Assembly (NCBI RefSeq): GCF_003074135.1
Contig: NZ_PPDK01000001.1
Coordinates: 992,001 to 1,056,000, forward strand
Direction: 5' to 3'
Source: Euzebya tangerina
GTDB taxonomy: Bacteria; Actinomycetota; Nitriliruptoria; Euzebyales; Euzebyaceae
Length of the DNA stretch: 64,000 nucleotides
The notes beneath the pieces are model-generated. The model was not told the DNA's origin and ran no database searches. It saw nothing but the letters and a program-made list of their open reading frames with translations. Positions 57,564 to 64,000 of this stretch are shown here, in pieces. The position numbers and the translations under genes were made by a program. How positions within the stretch are numbered: the stretch's first letter is position 1; the number at the start of each line of letters is the position of its first letter.

Positions 57564-60437
57564 ATGACAGAACGAACACGCCCGGTGGTGATGGTTGCCC
57601 TGCTGGCACTCGTCGCCGCCCTCCTGGCCGCAGTCCCACTGGCCAGTCCAGCCGACGCCGAGAGCGGCGCACAAGCAGCACTCCTGCAGGACACCGGTAC
57701 CGACACGCGCGTCGCGGGAGATGACGCCGTCGGCACCGCAATCGCACTCGCGCTGGCGTCCTACGACACCGGCAGCGACACCCCGGTCGACACGGTGGTG
57801 CTCTCGCGAGTGGATGACTACGCCGACGCGCTGACCGGTGCCCCACTGGCAGCCGCCAACGATGCCCCGATGCTCTTCACCGACTCCGACGCCCTCTCCG
57901 ACGGGGTCCTCGATGCCATTCAGGCACTCGGCGCCTCCAACGTGATCATCCTCGGTGGCGTGGACGCGGTCAGTGCTGCGGTCGAGCAGGAGTTGACCAG
58001 CGAGGGGCTGGCGACCACCCGAGTCGGCGGATCCAACCGCTTCGAGACCGCCGCCCTCATCGCCGCCGATCTCACGGGCGGCGCGACCCCGGACACCGTG
58101 TTCTTCGTCGAGGGTGAGAACGCCGACGACACGCGCGGATGGCCGGACGCCATCAACATCGCCGCAGCGGCGGCCGCAACCGGTCAGGTCATCATCCCGG
58201 TGAATGCCGAGTACGTGCCGCCGGAGAGCCAGGCGCTGTGGGACAGCTACAACGTCGACCCGGAAACCGCTCCGACCGCCTGGGTCATCGGTGGGACCGA
58301 GGCCGTGACCGACACGGTCTCCGACACGCTGGCCGGTCCTGACGCGGAAGACCCCCTGCCGCGCCTGGCCGGACTGAACCGCTTCGAGACCTCCGCAGCG
58401 ACGTACGCCTACTCCGTCAGCGAAGCCCTGATGGACCCGGCCCACCAGCTGATCATCCCCGGCAACAGCTTCGTCGAGGGTCTGGCAGCCGGTGCCATCG
58501 GTGGGCAGACCAACATGCCGATGGTGATGGTCGACTCCGTGGACCCGGCCAACTCGCCGTCGACGATCGACTTGCTTGGCTCGGCGCTCGACATCAACGA
58601 GTCCTACACCTTGGTCGGCAACACCGACGCGATCAGCGATGACGTCGCCACGGCCATCCTGGCGGCCAAGAACCCCGCCCCCGTCACGGCTGACACCTGC
58701 CTGACGCTGTTGCACCACAACGACGGCGAGTCCCAGCTGCTCGGAACCGGGCCCGACAACAACTTCGGTGCCCTCTCCCGACTGGTCACCCTGGCCGGCG
58801 AGCAGCAGGATGCCGCGACCAACGCCGGCTGTGCGCCGGTCACGGTCACCTCGGGTGACAACTTCCTGGCCGGTCCCGAGCTGACCGCGTCCGACCCGCT
58901 GAACGGGACCGACCGGGTCCTGGACACCATCGGCCTCTCCGAGGTCGGCTACGACGCGTTGGCGATCGGCAACCACGACACCGACTTCGGTCCGGACTTC
59001 CTGGCCCGCTTCGTCGGTGACTTCGACCCGGCCGTGCCGTTCCTGTCGGCCAACCTCGACGTGTCGGCCGTGCCGTCACTGCAGGCGCTTGCTGACGACG
59101 ACCGGATCGCCCCGAGTGTGGTCGTCGATGCCGGTGGCACGGACGTCGCCATCATCGGTCTGACGACGCCGACCCTGCGCTCGATCTCCTCACCCGGGGA
59201 CATCGTCGTGGAGCAGGAGATCGTCGACATCGTGCAGACCGAGATCGACTCGGCCACCGACTCCGGCGTCGATCACGTCGTCCTCATCTCCCACCTCCAG
59301 GGCGTCAACGCCGACGCCGACCTGGTCGGCCAGCTGTCCGGGCTCGACGTCGTGGTCGCCGGTGGTGGAGACGAGGTCCTGTCCGAGCCGGCCGACCCGC
59401 TGGTCCCGGGCGACCTGGGTGATGTCTTCGACGCCTACCCGCTGCTGCTGACCGATGCCGACGGCGACACCGTCCCTGCCGTGACGACGGCCGGTGACTA
59501 CAAGTACCTGGGTCGCCTGACCCTGTACTTCGACGCCGACGGCAACCTCCTGCCAGACACGCCGTTCGAGGACTCGACCTCTCGGATGCTCCGCATCGCC
59601 GACGAGTCGCTGCCGGGCGGTGTCGAACGTGACCCGTTCGTCGTCACCGAGGTGGAGGAGCCCGTGGAGGAGTTCGTGGCCGACCTCGACTCCAACGTCA
59701 TCGCCACCTCCGAGGTCGGTCTGGACGGCTCCCGTCCAGCCATCCGTGACGATGAGACGAACCTCGGGAACCTCGTCGCCGACGCCCACGCCTTCACCGC
59801 GGAGGCCCAGGCGGCCGACTTCGGCCTTGATGAGACGGCGACGTTCGTCGGCTTCCAGAACGGGGGTGGCATCCGGAACAACTCGGTGATCGAGGCCGGA
59901 GACATCACCGAACTGGACACCTTCGACATCCTGCCGTTCTCCAACTTCATCGGTGTGGTGGAAGACTTCACCGTGGCCGACTTCAAGGACGTGTTGGAGC
60001 AGGGCTACTCGGCGGTGGAGTTCGCCTCCGGTGCCTTCATCCACGTGTCGGACAACGTCGAGGTCGAGATCGACCTGGACGCCACGGCTCAGGTGGTCGA
60101 GGTCGACGACACCGGTCAGGTCACGATCACCACGCCCGGTGAGCGGGTCCGGACCCTGACGATCGACGGAACCGAGGTGGTCACCGACGGCGTCGTCGTC
60201 GATGACACCTTCACGTTCTCCCTCACGACGGCTGACTTCAGCCTCCGCAATGGGGACGCCTACCCGTTCAACCTGGCAGACGACGAGTTCACCATCGTCG
60301 GCCAGTCCTACCAGCAATCCCTCGCCGGCTACCTTCAGGCCCCTGCGGCCGACGGCGGTCTCGAGGGCACGATCTCCGCTGCCGACTACCCGGCCGGCGG
60401 CGAGGGCCGTCTCACCATCACCGGTGGCGACAGCTAG
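57564..60437 (+). CDS. Secreted CWB2 protein fused to a UshA-type metallophosphatase/5'-nucleotidase
   Basis: A 957-residue exported protein: signal peptide MTERTRPVVMVALLALVAALLAAVPLASPADA, then CWB2 repeats (about 50-370: VVLSRVDDYADALTGAPLAAAN, VIILGGVDAVSAAVEQEL, RVGGSNRFETAALIAADL and RLAGLNRFETSAATYAY). A metallophosphatase follows, with LTLLHHNDGES, VTSGDNFLAGPEL, AIGNHDTDFGPDFL and VLISHLQG; the usual GGHxH motif reads GGGDE, as in a subgroup of the family. The 5'-nucleotidase C-terminal domain is clear: NLGNLVADAHAF, FQNGGGIRNNS and FDILPFSNFIGVVEDF. It likely releases phosphate from nucleotides or phosphoesters at the cell wall. A PHO-box-like repeat lies upstream and a strong terminator downstream. 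Confidence 0.93.
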   Translation: MTERTRPVVMVALLALVAALLAAVPLASPADAESGAQAALLQDTGTDTRVAGDDAVGTAIALALASYDTGSDTPVDTVVLSRVDDYADALTGAPLAAANDAPMLFTDSDALSDGVLDAIQALGASNVIILGGVDAVSAAVEQELTSEGLATTRVGGSNRFETAALIAADLTGGATPDTVFFVEGENADDTRGWPDAINIAAAAAATGQVIIPVNAEYVPPESQALWDSYNVDPETAPTAWVIGGTEAVTDTVSDTLAGPDAEDPLPRLAGLNRFETSAATYAYSVSEALMDPAHQLIIPGNSFVEGLAAGAIGGQTNMPMVMVDSVDPANSPSTIDLLGSALDINESYTLVGNTDAISDDVATAILAAKNPAPVTADTCLTLLHHNDGESQLLGTGPDNNFGALSRLVTLAGEQQDAATNAGCAPVTVTSGDNFLAGPELTASDPLNGTDRVLDTIGLSEVGYDALAIGNHDTDFGPDFLARFVGDFDPAVPFLSANLDVSAVPSLQALADDDRIAPSVVVDAGGTDVAIIGLTTPTLRSISSPGDIVVEQEIVDIVQTEIDSATDSGVDHVVLISHLQGVNADADLVGQLSGLDVVVAGGGDEVLSEPADPLVPGDLGDVFDAYPLLLTDADGDTVPAVTTAGDYKYLGRLTLYFDADGNLLPDTPFEDSTSRMLRIADESLPGGVERDPFVVTEVEEPVEEFVADLDSNVIATSEVGLDGSRPAIRDDETNLGNLVADAHAFTAEAQAADFGLDETATFVGFQNGGGIRNNSVIEAGDITELDTFDILPFSNFIGVVEDFTVADFKDVLEQGYSAVEFASGAFIHVSDNVEVEIDLDATAQVVEVDDTGQVTITTPGERVRTLTIDGTEVVTDGVVVDDTFTFSLTTADFSLRNGDAYPFNLADDEFTIVGQSYQQSLAGYLQAPAADGGLEGTISAADYPAGGEGRLTITGGDS

Positions 60438-60453
60438 CCGATCGCACACATGA

Positions 60454-60487
60454 CCGGGCCCCGACTCCAACTGGAGTCGGGGCCCGG
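60454..60487 (+). terminator. Strong terminator after the CWB2-phosphatase gene
   Basis: CCGGGCCCCGACTCCA pairs over 16 bp with TGGAGTCGGGGCCCGG across two bases, followed by CTCTTT. It lies 17 bp after the stop codon. Confidence 0.93.
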
Positions 60488-60491
60488 CTCT

Positions 60492-60518
60492 TTGGGGCGC
60501 CAACTGCGATCGCCCCAA
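60492..60518. other. Inverted repeat TTGGGGCG/CGCCCCAA
   Basis: An 8-bp perfect inverted repeat (60492-60499 and 60511-60518) with an 11-base spacer directly follows the terminator. It may be a second termination element or belong to readthrough protection for the minus-strand unit ending at 60686. The function is not determined. Confidence 0.4.
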
Positions 60519-60570
60519 CGATGCAGAGCGGGGACCACCTCCTGCTGGAACTGGGCCCGCGGGCTGCTCT

Positions 60571-60595
60571 GTGACGTTTAGTTTGTCAACGTCAC
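60571..60595. other. Inverted repeat GTGACGTT-N9-AACGTCAC
   Basis: Perfect 8-bp arms (60571-60578 and 60588-60595) flank a TTAGTTTGT-type A/T-rich centre in the 248-bp gene-free stretch between the CWB2-phosphatase gene and the marR gene. It lies downstream of the MarR stop, so it is either the terminator of that operon or an operator without visible gene. Nothing else was recognised in this stretch. Confidence 0.4.
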
Positions 60596-60685
60596 GGAGA
60601 GTCGTCTTCTTGAGTACCGGATTCCGAAATGGTCACAAGTGACTAGGCCTGTGGCCACGATGGACCAGAGGCGACATCAGGTGCG

Positions 60686-61186
60686 CTAGAACCGGTCGGG
60701 AGCCTCGGCCGAGTCGGCATCGACGATCGCCCGCATCGCATCCTCCAGCCCAGCCAACTGCGCGGCTGTGAGGTTGTCGATCACCAGGCGCCGGACGCTG
60801 GCGACGTGGCTGGGTGCGGCCGTCTCGATCCGGGCCCGGCCCGCGGGGGTCAAGACGGCGAACGCCCCTCGCGCATCGGTCTCGCACACCTCACGCGTCA
60901 CCAGGCCTTGCTTCTCGAGGCGCCGGAAGCGGTAGGTCACGTGGGCCTTGGGGACGCGGAGGATGTTGGCGAGCTCGCCGAACCGAAGCCGGTCGTCAGT
61001 CGCCTCCGACAGCATCGCGAGGATCCCGTAGTCGTCGACGGACAGGTCATGGGCTGCGAGCAGGTCAGAGTTGAGCTGGCGAGAGATGATCGAGATGCCG
61101 GTGACCAGGGCCCGCCAGGCCTGCTGTTCGGCGTCGTTCAGCCACTCGACCTCGGGGGTCGCGCCCTCAGGTGCTCCGTCCGCCAC
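60686..61186 (-). CDS. MarR-family transcriptional regulator
   Basis: A 166-residue winged-helix regulator. The N-terminal helix EQQAWRALVTGISIISRQLNSDLLAAHDLSVDDYGILAMLSEA leads into LRFGELANILRVPKAHVTYRFRRLEKQGLVTREVCETDARGAFAVLTPAGRARIE, a complete MarR winged helix with the wing DARGAFAVLT. It is the last gene on the minus strand after the gamma-glutamyltransferase and DUF2254 genes, 39 bp behind the latter, so it may be cotranscribed. Typical inducers are phenolic or oxidative compounds; the targets are unknown. Confidence 0.93.
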   Translation of the reverse strand: MADGAPEGATPEVEWLNDAEQQAWRALVTGISIISRQLNSDLLAAHDLSVDDYGILAMLSEATDDRLRFGELANILRVPKAHVTYRFRRLEKQGLVTREVCETDARGAFAVLTPAGRARIETAAPSHVASVRRLVIDNLTAAQLAGLEDAMRAIVDADSAEAPDRF

Positions 61187-61225
61187 ACCGGCAATCGTAC
61201 GACACGGACGTCACCGCGCCGTCGG

Positions 61226-62602
61226 TCAGGTGTCGTGGGCGTCCAACTCGTCCTCCACCACCGCCCGCGATCCCGCGTCTGGAAGACCGTCCAGGTTGGC
61301 CCGGATCCGGTCGAGTTGGTCGTCGATGCCGCTGGCGTCGATCGCCATCTCACAGCCTGCCTCTGCGCTGGCCAAAGCCTGCCGAAGCGTCCTGATGATC
61401 GCTCGGAGCACCACCGGGTCAGACGCGCCGTAGCGCCGGATGGGCTCGATCGCGGCTTCGACGTACTGGGATGTCGACAGGTGCCAGCCGCGTTCGACGC
61501 GACGCCGGTCCTGCGTGAGCACACGTTCGCCGATGTCGTGCTGCAGCAGCACGCCGAGGACCCCGCCGGTGCGGGCCACGGACTCGATGGCCGTATTCGG
61601 GTCGTTCACCCCTGGGGACAGGGCCCGGACGGCGATGTCGGTCAACTGCAGGAGGCCGAACGGGACGTCCTGTTGCAGGGTGCGGGTGGCCCGGACTTCG
61701 ATGACATCCTGCAGCTTCGGTCGCAGATCGGGCCAGTCGAGCTCATCGTCGGACCAGACGTAGGCCAGGAGCGCATGGGGGGTCACGTAGTGTCCGACCG
61801 GGGTCACGAGTCGGACGACCGCGCCACGCGGCAGCGCCTGGACGAGGCCGTCGATCGAGATCTGGGTCACCCACCCGACCCGATCCGCGCGCAGTTCGTG
61901 CGCGACGTTGGGGATGTCATCGGCGGAGCGAGCCTGCGACGTGATGCCGACGGGGGCATCCACGACCAGGGCGCGCTCGCCGTCCTCGTCGAGTCGCTCG
62001 AAACGCGATCTGATGGCGCGCACCGTCTCGGCTGCGACCTTGTCGAGCAGCGACCCGACCCGCAACGCCTTGGCCGTGTGATCGATCGACCCGAGGACCG
62101 CCAGCAGGGAGGCGACGGCGAGCACCACGGCGAGCAGCACCGACAAGCGGGGCAGATACGCCTGCACGTCGGTGGCGTCTGAGGGGTCTTGGACGACCCG
62201 CAGCACCAGCAGCGAGTAGGTGAAGGTGCCGACGACGATCCCGATCACGATCTGCTGGAACCGGTCGCCGAGGAACCCCCGTACCACGCGAGGTGAGAAC
62301 TGGGACGCGGCCAACTGCACCGCCACGAGCGTCAGCGAGAACACGATCGAGGCGGCGCCGATCGTGCCGCCGGCGATGGTGGACAGGATCGAGCGGGAGT
62401 TGTCGACCGTGGTGGAGAAGTAGGCCGGCAGCGCGGTGTCCACCAGCAGCTGGTCGAGCTGGGTCATGACCACGGCCAACGCCACGGCGCTGACCACGAA
62501 GATCGCCGGGAGGAAGAACAGGCTCTCCCTGAAGCGCGCGCTGGCCCCGCGAAGTCGGAGGAGGCCGACGCCGCCGTCGTTGTTCGGACTGCTGGAGCTC
62601 AC
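61226..62602 (-). CDS. DUF2254 membrane protein
   Basis: A 458-residue integral membrane protein of the DUF2254 family, with four hydrophobic segments in the N-terminal third: FLPAIFVVSAVALAVVMTQL, ILSTIAGGTIGAASIVFSLTLVAVQLA, IVIGIVVGTFTYSLLVL and LSVLLAVVLAVASLLAVL. A conserved soluble part follows with ADRVGWVTQISIDGLVQALPRGAVVRLVTPVGHYV, TRTLQQDVPFGLLQLTDIAVRALSPGVNDPNTAIES and the C-terminal helix region. GTG 62602 is chosen because the longer frame upstream only mirrors the gamma-glutamyltransferase gene. The function of DUF2254 is unknown. It starts 26 bp after the gamma-glutamyltransferase stop. Confidence 0.9.
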   Translation of the reverse strand: MSSSSPNNDGGVGLLRLRGASARFRESLFFLPAIFVVSAVALAVVMTQLDQLLVDTALPAYFSTTVDNSRSILSTIAGGTIGAASIVFSLTLVAVQLAASQFSPRVVRGFLGDRFQQIVIGIVVGTFTYSLLVLRVVQDPSDATDVQAYLPRLSVLLAVVLAVASLLAVLGSIDHTAKALRVGSLLDKVAAETVRAIRSRFERLDEDGERALVVDAPVGITSQARSADDIPNVAHELRADRVGWVTQISIDGLVQALPRGAVVRLVTPVGHYVTPHALLAYVWSDDELDWPDLRPKLQDVIEVRATRTLQQDVPFGLLQLTDIAVRALSPGVNDPNTAIESVARTGGVLGVLLQHDIGERVLTQDRRRVERGWHLSTSQYVEAAIEPIRRYGASDPVVLRAIIRTLRQALASAEAGCEMAIDASGIDDQLDRIRANLDGLPDAGSRAVVEDELDAHDT

Positions 62603-62628
62603 GGGCGAGCCGTACCCACCCGTGACCC

Positions 62629-63990
62629 TCAGCAGTCCCGCTGGGTCCCGCCGCGGCGTGAGTCCCCGGCGGCTCCGTCGTGGCCGGCAGCGCTCACACC
62701 ACCGAAGAAGTGGTGCCTGGTCGACCAGCGGTTGGGCCGGAAGCCGGCCGCGGCCAGACGGGCCTCGTCTTCCTCGGGCATGGTCGGCTCGATGTGGATG
62801 ACGCCGCCGGCCCGGTGCAGACGCGGAAGCTCCACGGCCGGCAGCGGTGCCAGACCCTGGCGAACGATGCCGTCGATGACACGCACCATGGCGCTCGGGA
62901 TGCGGCTCCCGCCCGCGGAGCCGACCGCGGTGAGCTTCCCGCCTGGCGACTGGACGACCGTCGGGGCCATCATGCTGCCCATCCGGGTCCGTGGGCGGAG
63001 GGGCCCGGCAAGGAGGTCCCGCTCGCCGAGCATCGAGTTGAGCTGGCAGCCGTGGAACCAGTCGCTGGTGCCGAGGCCGAGGCTCGCGGTGACGGCGCAC
63101 ACGTTGCCGTCCGCGTCGGCGGCGGCGAACGAGGTGGTGCCCGTCACCTTGGTCACGTGCGGCCGTTGGACCTGTGCCAGCGTGACGACGTCGACCTTGG
63201 CCTGCGGGTGGCCGGCCAGGTTGTCCAGGTAGTCGAGCAGTGGGGAGAGGCCGACGCGGGTGTGCGCCTGGTGTCCGAAGAGCGAGACCTGCGGGGGTCG
63301 ATGGGGGATGGCCTGGCAGGCGCGGAGGTCCGCTGCGGTCACCAGCGAACCCTGCTCCGCGCAGAACTCGGCCAGCGCGGCGGCGATCTCGCCGGTGTAG
63401 ACGGAGGAGGGCCCGTCCTGTGCCAGCACCTCGAGCAGGGGGCCGATGTCCGGCAGGCGGATGGTGTCGCCGCACTGCTTCAGTGACCCGTCCTCGTGAC
63501 AGAAGACCGACCGGCCGGTGTTCAGCGTCATGACCGGCTCGACCAGCTGGAGCAGGGAGTCGTCCTCGGCGGTCAGCTCCACACCCGTCCGGGCTAGCTC
63601 CAGGGCGGGCTCGACCAGCCGCGACCAGGGCATGCGCCCATCCCGCTCGTGGAGCAGGCCACACCCCGCCACCAGTCCGGGCACGCCGAACGTCGCCCCA
63701 CCCACCGTGTAGGGGATGGCCTCGGTCCCGAAGACCAGCTCGGTCTGGAAGGTCCGTCCACCCTCCGTGGTTCGGGGGACGTCCACGAACCCGTCGACGG
63801 CCATGACCGTGCCGTCGGACCTGCCGTGGATGGCGTGCATCCCCGAGAGCAGGGACACGACCATCGGTTCGGCGACCGACGCCGCCAGCGTCATCGCAAC
63901 GGCCGCGTCGGCGGCAGAGCCACCCTGGGCGAGGATGGCCGCACCAGCGTCAGCCGTGGCCGAGCTGTGTGCGGCGGTCCGACCCTGCAC
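62629..63990 (-). CDS. Gamma-glutamyltransferase-family N-terminal nucleophile hydrolase
   Basis: A 453-residue member of the gamma-glutamyltransferase family, shorter than the usual 520-580. The large-subunit part begins ATADAGAAILAQGGSAADAAVAMTLAASVAEP with a G-G-x-A-x-D-A-A pattern. The nucleophile Thr lies in TGTTSFAAADADGN, matching the TTHFSVVD cleavage site; GSMMAPTVV and VGSAGGSRIPSAM fit the small-subunit oxyanion region. No signal peptide is visible, which suggests a cytosolic hydrolase such as a cephalosporin-acylase-like or gamma-glutamyl hydrolase rather than exported GGT. GTG 63990 is complete within the window because a TGA lies in frame at 63994-63996. The pairing with DUF2254 and MarR is unusual. 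Confidence 0.88.
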   Translation of the reverse strand: MQGRTAAHSSATADAGAAILAQGGSAADAAVAMTLAASVAEPMVVSLLSGMHAIHGRSDGTVMAVDGFVDVPRTTEGGRTFQTELVFGTEAIPYTVGGATFGVPGLVAGCGLLHERDGRMPWSRLVEPALELARTGVELTAEDDSLLQLVEPVMTLNTGRSVFCHEDGSLKQCGDTIRLPDIGPLLEVLAQDGPSSVYTGEIAAALAEFCAEQGSLVTAADLRACQAIPHRPPQVSLFGHQAHTRVGLSPLLDYLDNLAGHPQAKVDVVTLAQVQRPHVTKVTGTTSFAAADADGNVCAVTASLGLGTSDWFHGCQLNSMLGERDLLAGPLRPRTRMGSMMAPTVVQSPGGKLTAVGSAGGSRIPSAMVRVIDGIVRQGLAPLPAVELPRLHRAGGVIHIEPTMPEEDEARLAAAGFRPNRWSTRHHFFGGVSAAGHDGAAGDSRRGGTQRDC

Positions 63991-64000
63991 TGGTCAGGCG

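Noticed and set aside
62629-64000. Gamma-glutamyltransferase gene cut by the window end
   Set aside because: A TGA lies in frame at 63994-63996 on the minus strand, upstream of GTG 63990, so the frame is complete inside the window.

Overview
The window is about 64 kb of very GC-rich DNA, gene-dense on both strands, with short intergenic gaps. No gap exceeds 300 bp; the largest are 60438-60685, 2679-2893 and 4792-5004. No rRNA, tRNA, CRISPR array, IS element or phage was recognised. A four-gene conservon (cvnABCD), a DUF4191 protein, an MmpL/HAE2 exporter, many GTG starts and two secreted cell-wall-binding-repeat-2 (CWB2) proteins point to an actinobacterium. The CWB2 proteins together with a xanthorhodopsin-like proton pump suggest a deep-branching, probably aquatic lineage such as Nitriliruptoria/Euzebya (inference).

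Layout. 1-4.8 kb: an EEP-family phosphoesterase fragment, then a light-driven proton pump with its retinal-forming dioxygenase Blh, then a NarL-type two-component system divergent from an MmpL exporter (5-7.2 kb). 7.2-9.5 kb: an FMN reductase and two uncharacterised proteins. 9.5-14.4 kb: a compact operon nitroreductase - acyl-CoA ligase - TetR - Baeyer-Villiger-type monooxygenase, with a palindromic candidate operator in front. 14.5-25.1 kb: a signalling block with a PilJ-PAS-GGDEF-EAL protein, the conservon, an MHYT membrane sensor, a small unknown protein and a GAF-GGDEF-EAL protein. Two further GGDEF proteins lie at 32.4 and 46.7 kb. 25.1-32.4 kb: an MFS transporter, a PIG-L deacetylase with two Gfo/Idh/MocA oxidoreductases, a GNAT acetyltransferase and an orphan N6-adenine DNA methyltransferase.

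34.9-44.3 kb is the most striking region. It carries a HerA-type ATPase, a small Tudor-like protein, SbcD (Mre11), SbcC (Rad50), a NurA-like nuclease and a UvrD-family helicase with an extra N-terminal domain, all on one strand. From sbcD to the helicase gene the ORFs overlap or abut. The order herA - mre11 - rad50 - nurA is that of the DNA-end-resection operon of thermophilic archaea, here in a bacterium and extended by a helicase.

44.4-55.3 kb: PspC protein, SF2 helicase, GGDEF protein, a WYL regulator divergent from a two-gene unit with a shared operator, DUF4191, DM13, a lipoprotein, an ABC exporter and a glycerophosphodiesterase. 55.4-60.4 kb: two secreted CWB2 proteins, the second fused to a UshA-type metallophosphatase and preceded by an 11-bp-spaced repeat resembling an actinobacterial PHO box. 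60.7-64 kb: MarR regulator, DUF2254 membrane protein and gamma-glutamyltransferase on the minus strand. Assignments rest on motif recognition by eye; no database search was run.
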